From Porticoccaceae bacterium (GTDB lineage Bacteria > Pseudomonadota > Gammaproteobacteria > Pseudomonadales > Porticoccaceae), in the NCBI GenBank assembly GCA_902562425.1, contig CACETF010000018.1, positions 1-41,091 of the forward strand: 41,091 nucleotides of DNA, written 5' to 3'. Below, in pieces: positions 16,005 to 23,771 of this stretch. Under the pieces are notes generated by a model that searched no databases, was not told the DNA's origin, and worked only from the letters and a program-made list of their open reading frames with translations. Position numbers and translations under genes: made by a program. Every line of letters starts with the position of its first letter. Within the stretch, counting starts at the first letter, position 1.

Positions 16005-16208
16005 TTACGATTCGTCCCATGTCTTAGACTTAAATGGTAGCAGAACGTCTGGTTTTCTGCGATAAATTCTTTGCGTAGTTGACGATGAACTGTGCTGCAA
16101 AAGCTGGGCCGCTTGCTCCAGATTTTCCAAATCTGAAGCGGTTTTTGCTCTTAAATCATGTTCGGTGAAAGATTCGGTTACGCCGTTTTTTATAGCTTTT
16201 TGCTTTTG
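16005..16208 (-). pseudogene. Tyrosine-recombinase integrase, C-terminal remnant
   Basis: The minus strand encodes NGVTESFTEHDLRAKTASD, then ENLEQAAQLLQHSSSS, TTQRIYRRKP and DVLLPFK before TAA. This is the C-terminal catalytic part of a phage/island integrase: the HxxR box (HDLR), the second His (LLQH; usually LLGH) and the nucleophile Tyr (IYRRKP). The N-terminal domains and the first catalytic Arg are missing. The open frame continues back to 16280 only by chance, overlapping the cpoB 3' end in another frame. It is squeezed between cpoB and tRNA-Lys, so an element once integrated at this tRNA locus. It differs in family style from the N-terminal remnant at 4017-4272. Confidence 0.85.
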
Positions 16209-16227
16209 CACACCGCCAGTTAGTGAC

Positions 16228-17088
16228 CTAAAAATTCGCCTCGAGATACTTTTTAGCTTTAACAGCAACGGGGGCCTCACTATTTGCGACAGACTCCATC
16301 AAATCTCTGGAGCGGGCCCGCTCACCCAGCTGAAAATAAATCTTTCCAAGTTTAAACTTGGCATCAATCTCTTTCGGATGTCCTGCATAGTCGTCAACAA
16401 TTCTTGTAAATTCGAGCTTAGCCTGCTCATCTTCACCCTGTAGCAAAAAAATCTCACCCAACCAATAGCTCGCATTCGCAACAAAAGGACTAGTGGGGTA
16501 CTTAACGATATGATTTCTAAAAGCTAACGTCGCCCCAATTATATCACGTTCTCTAAGAAGCAAGGCTGATGCCAAATCATAATCTTGTTTTACCTCAAGA
16601 TTATGACTCATCTCTGGGGGCGACAAACTGGAAACAGGTCCATAATTACGTATTTTATCTGGGGACGACATAACCGCATCGACTTCTGCAGGATCATCAT
16701 TTGAGGTGATATTTAACCCTTGAGCCGCCAATCTTCGATCCAAATCAAGATAATCGTCTAACTGTTGTTGCTTGACTTGCTGCAAACGAAACTCTAACGT
16801 TTCAACAGTGCCACGCAATAGGCGCAACTCCTCCCTAAGCGATTGCAGAGCTACAAACATGTCGTTTCCTGAAGGAACGGCCACTAAGTCCATTGTGGCC
16901 TGAGCTTTGGGATCAACATCAGCATCTTGTGCGGTGAGGTCAGAAACTGGAGCTGCTACTTGGCACAAAGGAACGCTCGGCAATAAGCTAAAGGCAAAAA
17001 CACATCCTACAGTAGCCCTGCCCAAGATCTGCAGCGAACTTCCTCCAAGCAGTCGAGTGTACCTATTGAAATTAGCCTTTCTATGCAT
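16228..17088 (-). CDS. cpoB: Cell division coordinator CpoB (YbgF)
   Basis: The 286-residue periplasmic protein has a long N-terminal export region (about 1-45), a coiled coil at about 80-115 (LQSLREELRLLRGTVETLEF), a linker, and C-terminal TPR repeats (DYDLASALLLRERDIIGATL, YWLGEIFLLQGEDEQAKLEF, AKFKLGKIYFQLGERARSR). In E. coli the coiled coil trimerises and the TPRs contact TolA and PBP1B, so that outer-membrane constriction follows peptidoglycan synthesis. It is the last gene of the tol-pal run, 20 bases after pal. The stop falls just before an integrase remnant, so its natural 3' flank was altered, but the reading frame is complete. Confidence 0.92.
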   Translation of the reverse strand: MHRKANFNRYTRLLGGSSLQILGRATVGCVFAFSLLPSVPLCQVAAPVSDLTAQDADVDPKAQATMDLVAVPSGNDMFVALQSLREELRLLRGTVETLEFRLQQVKQQQLDDYLDLDRRLAAQGLNITSNDDPAEVDAVMSSPDKIRNYGPVSSLSPPEMSHNLEVKQDYDLASALLLRERDIIGATLAFRNHIVKYPTSPFVANASYWLGEIFLLQGEDEQAKLEFTRIVDDYAGHPKEIDAKFKLGKIYFQLGERARSRDLMESVANSEAPVAVKAKKYLEANF

Positions 17089-17108
17089 TCAATAAACAAT
17101 CAAAGTCT

Positions 17109-17609
17109 TTACTTGAGCTCTACTCGACGATTCATTGCCCACGACTCATCATTACTCCCATACGCTGCTGCCCTCTCCTCGCCATAACTCACAACCTCTA
17201 TGAGTGCGGACGACACCCCCTCTAGTATCAAGAACTCCTTGACTGAATGAGCCCTTCTCTCTCCTAGAGCCATATTATATTCTCTGGTGCCGCGCTCGTC
17301 AGCGTGCCCCTCTAATCTTATACTTCTTGGCGACTCTTTGAGTGATCTCGCATGCTGCGTAAGCGCGACTCTGGATTCATCTTTTAAAACTGCCTTGTCA
17401 AAATCGAAGTAAAATACTGTATCTGCTAAAACCTCTGATTCCATTACTTCCTCTTCCACTGGCGCCTCAACAACTGCAGTCGTAACCTTACTTTCTTGAA
17501 TAGTGGTAGTATCAGTAGTCTCTTCTTCGACAGGAGTAGAGCTACAAGCAGTGAACAGCAATGCAATCAGTAGGACAGTTAGAGAGTTAGCGGTAAATGT
17601 TTTATTCAT
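17109..17609 (-). CDS. pal: Peptidoglycan-associated lipoprotein Pal
   Basis: The product (166 residues from 17609) starts with a lipoprotein signal (LTVLLIALLFTAC, lipobox Cys), a Glu/Thr/Val-rich linker, and an OmpA-like domain with HADERGTREYNMALGERRA and NRRVEL, including the Asp and Arg that bind diaminopimelate. Pal anchors the outer membrane to peptidoglycan and is recycled by TolB and the TolQRA motor. GGAG lies 6 nt before the ATG at 17609; two earlier in-frame ATGs (17612 and 17621) are too close to or ahead of this site. It lies 74 bases after tolB and 20 before cpoB. Confidence 0.96.
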   Translation of the reverse strand: MNKTFTANSLTVLLIALLFTACSSTPVEEETTDTTTIQESKVTTAVVEAPVEEEVMESEVLADTVFYFDFDKAVLKDESRVALTQHARSLKESPRSIRLEGHADERGTREYNMALGERRAHSVKEFLILEGVSSALIEVVSYGEERAAAYGSNDESWAMNRRVELK

Positions 17610-17683
17610 CATGTGCTCCATACTTTAAAATTTAAATTGATATCCCTAACAACATTTTTAGACATAATAACAGATAATCCTCG

Positions 17684-18982
17684 CTAGCGTATAAAAGGAG
17701 ACCACGCAGGCTCACGAACATCTCCAGATCGAGCTGGTAAAATGTATTTAATACCTGCATCAAGTGAAACTGCCGCCAGCATCCCCCTCTCCTCTTGCTT
17801 CATCGCATACATCAGCATCGCTCCATTTGGTGCTACGCTTGGCGATTCGTCAAGCGAAGTGGTAGTCAACTCCCTAACGCGCCGCGTTTGCAAATCGAAT
17901 GCAGCTATATGGAATTCTCCTGTTTTACGATGAACCATTGCTAACGTCCTACCATCTGGAGCCAAGCTGCCTCGAGCATTGTAATTACCCTCAAATGTTA
18001 GGCGCTCAATGGCCTTCGTTGCAATATTTAATTTATATATTTGCGGTTCGCCTCCTCTATCCGAAGTAAACAACAAATTTTTTCCATCGGGCATCCATGT
18101 CGGTTCAGTATCTATTGAAAAGTGTTGAGTGAGCCTGTTAAGTTTCTTGCTCTGCAAATCCATTAAATAAATCTCTGGATTTCCATCTTTGGAAAGCACT
18201 AAAGCTAATGTAGTTCCGTCTGGAGACCAAGCTGGAGCTCCATTTAGACCAGCAAAATTAGTAATTTGTTCCCTTACCGCGGTCGCGAGATTCTGCGTGT
18301 ATATTGCTGGTCTGCCAGTTTCAAATGAGACATAAGCTAACTGCTTGGCATCAGGAGACCAAGATGGCGACATGATTGGTTCATGTGACCTGAGCATTAA
18401 TTTTTCTCTTGCACCGTCTACATCTGATACATGAAGACGGTAAATCATCCCATCCACTTCACGAATCGCAGTAATATAAGCGACTCGAGTAGAAAAAATC
18501 CCTCGGATACCAGTGATGGCATTATAAACTTTATCACTAATTAAGTGGCCGAGATCTCTCAATTGTGCGTCGCTACCAGATACTTTGTGTCTAAATATTA
18601 CTTTCTGTGAAGCGACACTCAAAAGACTGAACTCAATTTCGATCTTCTCACTTCCTTTTCTAGACATTTTTCCGATGACTAAATAATCGGTTCCCAGTAA
18701 TCGCCAATCACGAAAATAAACATCTTTCAACATCGACGGAAAACTGAGCATATCTGCTCGCGGCGTCGCCACAAAAAGACCACTGCGTTGCAGATCATTC
18801 TCTACAAGCCGACTAATATCAAAACGCGCTAGGTTTCCGACATTTACAATCGGAGAAATTGCGATTTTGGTTGGCGAATCATTTCCCTTGGTCACTTTTA
18901 TAACGAGTTCACCCCAAGCTATTCCGCTAAAAGAGATCAAGAAAACAATTATGCTACGACATACCAAAGCGCATAGGTCCAT
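17684..18982 (-). CDS. tolB: Tol-Pal system periplasmic protein TolB
   Basis: The 432-residue protein has a signal peptide ([15 protein letters not shown]), an N-terminal alpha/beta domain (about 25-165, starting [19 protein letters not shown]), and a six-bladed WD40-like (PD40) propeller with repeats such as [57 protein letters not shown] and [16 protein letters not shown]. TolB binds Pal through the propeller and TolA through its N-terminus, switching Pal between peptidoglycan-bound and mobile states. Only 2 bases separate it from tolA. Length and domain order are normal. Confidence 0.97.
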   Translation of the reverse strand: MDLCALVCRSIIVFLISFSGIAWGELVIKVTKGNDSPTKIAISPIVNVGNLARFDISRLVENDLQRSGLFVATPRADMLSFPSMLKDVYFRDWRLLGTDYLVIGKMSRKGSEKIEIEFSLLSVASQKVIFRHKVSGSDAQLRDLGHLISDKVYNAITGIRGIFSTRVAYITAIREVDGMIYRLHVSDVDGAREKLMLRSHEPIMSPSWSPDAKQLAYVSFETGRPAIYTQNLATAVREQITNFAGLNGAPAWSPDGTTLALVLSKDGNPEIYLMDLQSKKLNRLTQHFSIDTEPTWMPDGKNLLFTSDRGGEPQIYKLNIATKAIERLTFEGNYNARGSLAPDGRTLAMVHRKTGEFHIAAFDLQTRRVRELTTTSLDESPSVAPNGAMLMYAMKQEERGMLAAVSLDAGIKYILPARSGDVREPAWSPFIR

Positions 18983-18984
18983 AT

Positions 18985-19707
18985 TTATAACCTCAAATCC
19001 TCAGGGCTAAATAAAACAGTCACCTGTCGGAATCTTAACTCAAATAATCGATCATCCATACCCTGGAGTTCAACAAATTGGTCCACTTTTCTGATGGCTT
19101 GCTCTACTGAACGGTCGAAAGCCGCATCGCCACTTGAACTCTCTATTACGACCCCAACGACCCGCCCAGTAGGCACGAGTATGATTCGGACTTTGGCCGT
19201 CATGCCTAACCGAGCACTTGGTGGCCTACTCCAGTTATCTGAGAGATATTGTCTAATAATCTGATAATAGCTTTTTGCAACTTCCTCATCTTCCCGCGCT
19301 TCAAGTTCTTGTGCCTCGCGATCCAACAAAGATTCCCACTCAGCTAATTTTTTCCTTTGAGCCTCCTCAGAATCTCGTTCTTTTTTTCTTAATTCGGCAA
19401 GTTTTTTCTTTTTTAGCCCACTCTCTGCTGCAACTTTTTTATCCTTATTTTCTGCGATTTGTTGCTCTTCAACATTGTTGTTTTGCGGTTCCCGATCTTG
19501 TCGCTTTTCTTCGGGTATTAATTGATCAAATTGTTGTCTCTGCAACGACTTAGCAGGTAAATTTGGTGAAAGCGTTACCAACTCAGCTTTAATATGTTTC
19601 GGTTGGAAATATATTATTTTTGACGGGGCTTGCCAGGTAAATAGCAAAAAGCTAAACAGAAGCAAATGAATTAGCCCACTCACCGTGACGCCAGCTAGAT
19701 AGTACAT
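18985..19707 (-). CDS. tolA: Tol-Pal system protein TolA
   Basis: The protein of 240 residues has an N-terminal transmembrane helix ([17 protein letters not shown]), a charged helical stalk (about 75-145, [20 protein letters not shown]) and a TonB/TolA_C-type C-terminal domain ([39 protein letters not shown]). The stalk is much shorter than that of E. coli TolA (421 residues in total), as is common outside enterics. TolA spans the periplasm and transmits proton-motive force from TolQR to TolB-Pal. It starts 3 bases after the tolR stop. Confidence 0.94.
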   Translation of the reverse strand: MYYLAGVTVSGLIHLLLFSFLLFTWQAPSKIIYFQPKHIKAELVTLSPNLPAKSLQRQQFDQLIPEEKRQDREPQNNNVEEQQIAENKDKKVAAESGLKKKKLAELRKKERDSEEAQRKKLAEWESLLDREAQELEAREDEEVAKSYYQIIRQYLSDNWSRPPSARLGMTAKVRIILVPTGRVVGVVIESSSGDAAFDRSVEQAIRKVDQFVELQGMDDRLFELRFRQVTVLFSPEDLRL

Positions 19708-19710
19708 TTT

Positions 19711-20148
19711 CTACTCATATCCACCGCTGCGGGGTTCCGTTACAAGACCCACACTGGCTGCACCTGCTCCTTGCAGCTCTGTCATCAAATCAACTACAAA
19801 TGAATAATCCACGTTTCCGTCCGCCCATACCAAGACGGGCATGTTCGGTGACTGTCGTAAAACTTTACTGACCCGAATCTTTATATTTTCGAGCGTATCA
19901 GAGACGTTGGAGCCTCTATCATCGATCCAATAACTTCCATCTGCCTTAATAGACACAATGAGAGTCTCGCCACTAGACAACTTTAGTGGCGAAGAGTTGG
20001 CAGCAGGCAAATCTACTTTGACGCCTTGAATAAGAAGTGGGGCGGCAATCATGAACACCACAAGCAGCACTAACATGACGTCTATGTATGGGACAACATT
20101 AATCTCGGCGACTAGCTTCTTTTTTGCTTTCTTAATTTTTAAAGACAT
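19711..20148 (-). CDS. tolR: Tol-Pal system protein TolR
   Basis: TolR has 145 residues, as is usual. A short basic N-terminus (KIKKAKKKLVAEIN) precedes the single transmembrane helix VVPYIDVMLVLLVVFMI, which holds the proton-path Asp (YID). The rest is the periplasmic domain (LIQGVKVDLPAANSSPL...). With TolQ it forms the ExbBD-like proton channel that drives TolA. It lies 18 bases after tolQ and 3 before tolA. Confidence 0.96.
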   Translation of the reverse strand: MSLKIKKAKKKLVAEINVVPYIDVMLVLLVVFMIAAPLLIQGVKVDLPAANSSPLKLSSGETLIVSIKADGSYWIDDRGSNVSDTLENIKIRVSKVLRQSPNMPVLVWADGNVDYSFVVDLMTELQGAGAASVGLVTEPRSGGYE

Positions 20149-20166
20149 AACTTTGAGATGACGATT

Positions 20167-20853
20167 CTAACGAGCATGAACTTGCCGATACAAGATACTA
20201 GAAAATTCATCAGCAAAAGTTTCATAATTACTGTTGATTCGCTCAGCAACCGCGGCATATCGGTTGTATGCAATAACCGCAGGTATTGCTGCAAATAGTC
20301 CCATCGCCGTGGCGATTAACGCCTCCGAAATCCCAGGAGCTACCGTTGCGAGCGTGGCTTGCTGTACCATAGCTAGTCCGCGAAACGAATTCATTATCCC
20401 CCAAACTGTCCCAAAGAGACCAATATATGGGCTGACCGAAGCCACACTTGCCAAAAAAGGTAGATGAGTGCTTAAATTTTCCTCCTCCTTTGAGAGAGCT
20501 ATGCGCATCGCTCGGTCCGTACTTTCCATAATAGTATCCGCATCGGAACCTTCGACACGAACCAAACGACTAAACTCACTAAAGCCTGCACGGAATATAT
20601 TTTCAATTCCACTTGTTTTTCCGTCACGAAACTTCTCTGAAAGTTCACTGTACAAGGTTGAAAGGTCAATACCAGACCAAAATGTCTCCTCAAAAACTTT
20701 AAAATTTCGAGAGGCAGTGCTCAAATACAGCCACCTCTGCACAATCATAATCCAAGAAATTAATGATGAAAGAAAGAGAATACCCATAACGCACTGGACT
20801 AAAACACTCGCGTTTATTATCAACGAAAGTATCGATAAATTTTGTTCTATCAC
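20167..20853 (-). CDS. tolQ: Tol-Pal system protein TolQ
   Basis: TolQ has 228 residues with three transmembrane segments: about 14-38 (SVLVQCVMGILFLSSLISWI), 130-150 (FLASVASVSPYIGLFGTVWG) and 170-193 (EALIATAMGLFAAIPAVIAY). The GLFGTVWGIMNSF motif is typical of MotA/TolQ/ExbB proteins. Five copies form the ring around TolR that converts proton flow into motion of TolA. It starts 13 bases after the ybgC stop, within the same minus-strand gene run. Confidence 0.96.
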   Translation of the reverse strand: MIEQNLSILSLIINASVLVQCVMGILFLSSLISWIMIVQRWLYLSTASRNFKVFEETFWSGIDLSTLYSELSEKFRDGKTSGIENIFRAGFSEFSRLVRVEGSDADTIMESTDRAMRIALSKEEENLSTHLPFLASVASVSPYIGLFGTVWGIMNSFRGLAMVQQATLATVAPGISEALIATAMGLFAAIPAVIAYNRYAAVAERINSNYETFADEFSSILYRQVHAR

Positions 20854-20866
20854 TTACGGTACTCCG

Positions 20867-21274
20867 CTACGTGTTGATCCGTGACTTTAATTCCTCAAAA
20901 ATTGTTTGGGGAAATTTTGATAAGGTTTTTGTGAGAGGATCGATGCAAGCAAGCCTGACTCGGGCTTTTGCAATCACTGTCTCATCTCTTGAAATATTCT
21001 GAGTCATTTCAAGAGAAAAGGAAGATACTTTTTTTATCGACCCCGACACAAAAAGTTGGTCGTCTAGGTATGCAGGCTTTATGTAACGCAACGAAACATC
21101 TCTTACGACAAGTTGGGATGCGCTCATGAGCGCGGGCTTGTTGTAACCAAGGGTCCTGAAGTATTCAGTACGAGCCCTCTCCATAAACTTGAAATAATTG
21201 GCATAATATACGATGCCACCCACATCAGTATCCTCGATGTAAACCCTCACAAAGTGCGCAAAATTATCCATCAT
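20867..21274 (-). CDS. ybgC: Acyl-CoA thioesterase YbgC, Tol-Pal associated
   Basis: This 135-residue hot-dog fold protein has the YbgC/4HBT signature [20 protein letters not shown] with the catalytic Asp and His-like position, followed by [14 protein letters not shown]. Relatives hydrolyse short or medium acyl-CoA, and the E. coli protein interacts with acyl carrier protein and phospholipid enzymes at the inner membrane. Its ATG overlaps the last codons of ruvB by 11 bases (ATGATGGATAA), pointing to coupled translation. It links the ruv and tol blocks. Confidence 0.93.
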   Translation of the reverse strand: MMDNFAHFVRVYIEDTDVGGIVYYANYFKFMERARTEYFRTLGYNKPALMSASQLVVRDVSLRYIKPAYLDDQLFVSGSIKKVSSFSLEMTQNISRDETVIAKARVRLACIDPLTKTLSKFPQTIFEELKSRINT

Positions 21275-22313
21275 TTATATTAAGTTTTTGTTGCCCGCTG
21301 TGCCGGCCCGGTTCAGGGTTAGGCAATCCAAAATGTTCATATGACTGTCTTGTAGCAATTCTACCCCGAGAGGTTCTTGTCAAATAACCCTGCTGTATAA
21401 GGTAAGGCTCTATAACGTCCTCGATGGTGCCGCGCTCCTCACTTAGAGCAGCTGAAATACTATCAACACCAACAGGACCGCCGTCAAACTTTTCAATTAG
21501 CGTCAACAGCAGTCTACGATCAAGATGGTCAAACCCCCGTCTATCCACACTAAGCATATTTAAAGCGGAATCTGAGATCAGCTCATCAACAAATCCATCT
21601 CCCTTTACCTCTGCATAATCACGTACTCTCCTTAAAAGGCGATTCGCAATCCTCGGAGTCCCTCTAGCCCGTCGCGCCACCTCTCGCGCGCCGCTAGTGT
21701 TTACTTTTACACCAAGAATAGCTGCAGCACGAGTCACTATCGACGTTAGGTCTTCTACGGAATAAAATTCTAAACGCTGCACAATTCCAAAACGATCACG
21801 AAGCGGAGAAGTTAATAAACCCGCTCGAGTGGTGGCACCCACTAACGTGAAAGGTGGAAGATCAATTTTCATCGAGCGCGCCGCAGGACCCTCGCCGATA
21901 ATAAAATCTAGATTGAAATCCTCCATAGCCGGATAGAGAATTTCTTCAACGACTGAGCTCAATCTATGAATTTCGTCAATAAACAAGACGTCGCCTGGAT
22001 CAAGATTAGTCATCAACGCAGCTATGTCTCCAGGCTTTTCAAGTACAGGCCCTGATGTTGTCTTTAAATTCACACCCATCTCATTCGCAATGATATGCGC
22101 AAGAGTCGTTTTCCCTAAACCAGGTGGACCGAAAACCAGACAATGATCTAACGGCTCAGAGCGACGTCGAGCCGCCTCAATAAATATTTCTAGTTGCTCC
22201 TTTACAACCCCTTGGCCAACATAATCATCAAGAGAGAGAGGCCGGAGAGCCCTGTCATACTTTTCTTCATTTCCCTCTACGAAAGCTGATATGAGTCTGT
22301 CTGTTTCAATCAT
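21264..22313 (-). CDS. ruvB: Holliday junction branch-migration ATPase RuvB
   Basis: RuvB has 349 residues from the ATG at 22313 ([11 protein letters not shown], as in known RuvB). The frame extends to a TTG at 22340 that adds nine unrelated residues. Landmarks are the Walker A motif [12 protein letters not shown], Walker [11 protein letters not shown], sensor GATTRAGLL and the arginine finger SPLRDRFG. The winged helix at the C-terminus contains RTSRGR. Hexameric RuvB rings pump DNA through the RuvA-held junction. It follows ruvA after 103 bases and overlaps ybgC. Confidence 0.97.
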   Translation of the reverse strand: MIETDRLISAFVEGNEEKYDRALRPLSLDDYVGQGVVKEQLEIFIEAARRRSEPLDHCLVFGPPGLGKTTLAHIIANEMGVNLKTTSGPVLEKPGDIAALMTNLDPGDVLFIDEIHRLSSVVEEILYPAMEDFNLDFIIGEGPAARSMKIDLPPFTLVGATTRAGLLTSPLRDRFGIVQRLEFYSVEDLTSIVTRAAAILGVKVNTSGAREVARRARGTPRIANRLLRRVRDYAEVKGDGFVDELISDSALNMLSVDRRGFDHLDRRLLLTLIEKFDGGPVGVDSISAALSEERGTIEDVIEPYLIQQGYLTRTSRGRIATRQSYEHFGLPNPEPGRHSGQQKLNINDG

Positions 22314-22416
22314 AACTTGTCCAAGCTTTTCATAGTCCAAATGATATCATCTCAGGCCAGACTCCGCCTAACAATCTATTTTAATAATACATCCAAATAA
22401 TTTACCGTGTCGTGTC

Positions 22417-23031
22417 TCATATTGATTTACCCGATATTGACCACTTGAGGGCACCCTTTATTAAGTCCTCGGTGGTTGTAAAACCGCTGTCCGCAATGCC
22501 GCTGACCATCTTGCTCGCCTCTTGCGGTCTATATCCTAGGGCAATCAGTGCAACCTCGGCCTCTCTCAATATAGCGGAACTGCTTACACTTTCAGAAGAT
22601 GATTTCTCAAGGATTTCATTATTTGTTAACGATATTAACTTATCCTTGATCTCGATTATAATACGCTCTGCTGTTTTTTTTCCGACCCCCGGCAGAGCAA
22701 CAAGACTTTTCAAATCATTTTTTTGAACACATTGGGCAAACTCAGCCGCCGTCATCCCAGATAAAATAGCCAATCCTAGCTTTGGTCCAATGCCATTTAC
22801 TTTAATTAAGTGACGAAATAAATTTCTCTCTTCATGCGTCGTAAAGCCATATAATAACTGCGCGTCCTCGCGAACAATAAAGTGGGTAAGAAGTTTTATT
22901 TGAGCCCCGATCTCTGGCGTATCAAAAAAGCTTGTCAATGAAATCATGACCTCATAACCAACTCCACTCACATCAATCAGAAGACTATCAGACTGCTTCT
23001 CCACGATGATGCCAATTAGCTGTGCAATCAT
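22417..23031 (-). CDS. ruvA: Holliday junction binding protein RuvA
   Basis: RuvA, of 204 residues, begins MIAQLIGIIVEKQ with an OB-fold. Two helix-hairpin-helix motifs follow (LIKVNGIGPKLGLAILSG and LVALPGVGKKTAERIIIEI), and the C-terminal domain III that contacts RuvB contains AEVALIALGYRPQEASKMV. The tetramer holds the four-way junction open. It lies between ruvC (89 bases upstream) and ruvB (103 bases downstream). Confidence 0.97.
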   Translation of the reverse strand: MIAQLIGIIVEKQSDSLLIDVSGVGYEVMISLTSFFDTPEIGAQIKLLTHFIVREDAQLLYGFTTHEERNLFRHLIKVNGIGPKLGLAILSGMTAAEFAQCVQKNDLKSLVALPGVGKKTAERIIIEIKDKLISLTNNEILEKSSSESVSSSAILREAEVALIALGYRPQEASKMVSGIADSGFTTTEDLIKGALKWSISGKSI

Positions 23032-23120
23032 ATCTTTTCTCTGCTGTATGCGACTATCACAATACTTCCAAAAAAACCTTGATAAAAACTTTAGTGCTCA
23101 TGTTTACAAATCTAAATAGT

Positions 23121-23645
23121 TCAATTGTTCCGACCACGCGCATAGCTATTATCTATTGATCCTTTTAAATTTAGATTGGTGGTCATACTGTGAGCATGGC
23201 ATATTGCTGCCGCCAATGCATCGGCTGCGTCCTCAGGTGGCGGCGAAGATAGTTTTAAAAGAGTTGCAACCATTAATTGCACTTGACTTTTATCCGCAGA
23301 TCCCGAACCCACAACCGATAGTTTTATACTTTTTGCCGAGTATTCACCAATATCAATACCAAATTTTACTCCTGCTAACAACGCGACTCCTCTGGCCTGA
23401 CCAAGCTTGAGCGCTGCACGGGGGTCGCGTGCAAAAAACACCTCCTCCACGCTCATTTGCTCTGGTTTATAATTGTCCATTACCTCACTTAGATCGTCAA
23501 AAATAACTCTCAACCGATCAAAGAAGATTTTTTGTTTTAAGTGAATAATTCCGCTAGCAACGTAAGTCAATTTCGTTTTACAGGCATCAATAATACCAAA
23601 ACCTGTTCGACGTGATCCTGGATCAATTCCGATAATTCTTATCAT
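23121..23645 (-). CDS. ruvC: Holliday junction resolvase RuvC
   Basis: RuvC has 174 residues. The four acidic catalytic residues are in place: Asp in IIGIDPGSRRTGFG, Glu in MSVEEVFF, and two Asp in PEDAADALAAAICH. It cuts the junction held by RuvAB to complete recombination repair. The gene is separated from the M16 protease by 126 bases in which I see no clear terminator or promoter. In many gammaproteobacteria yebC directly precedes ruvC; here the protease gene intervenes. Confidence 0.97.
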   Translation of the reverse strand: MIRIIGIDPGSRRTGFGIIDACKTKLTYVASGIIHLKQKIFFDRLRVIFDDLSEVMDNYKPEQMSVEEVFFARDPRAALKLGQARGVALLAGVKFGIDIGEYSAKSIKLSVVGSGSADKSQVQLMVATLLKLSSPPPEDAADALAAAICHAHSMTTNLNLKGSIDNSYARGRNN

Positions 23646-23771
23646 AAATTTTTTGCTATCTCAAAAACCATTTAATATTCGAATTAATTATTTCTATACC
23701 GTGTCAAATTCACCATAACTCAGAAAGAAATTTATTTTATGCCACGCTTCGCCGAGTTTACGTCAAATTAA

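Noticed and set aside
16209-16280. Longer integrase fragment starting at 16280
   Set aside because: These codons lie within the cpoB 3' end in another frame and have no integrase motifs.
22314-22340. TTG start that lengthens RuvB by nine residues
   Set aside because: The family begins at MIE-DRLI, which matches the ATG at 22313; the extension has no homology.
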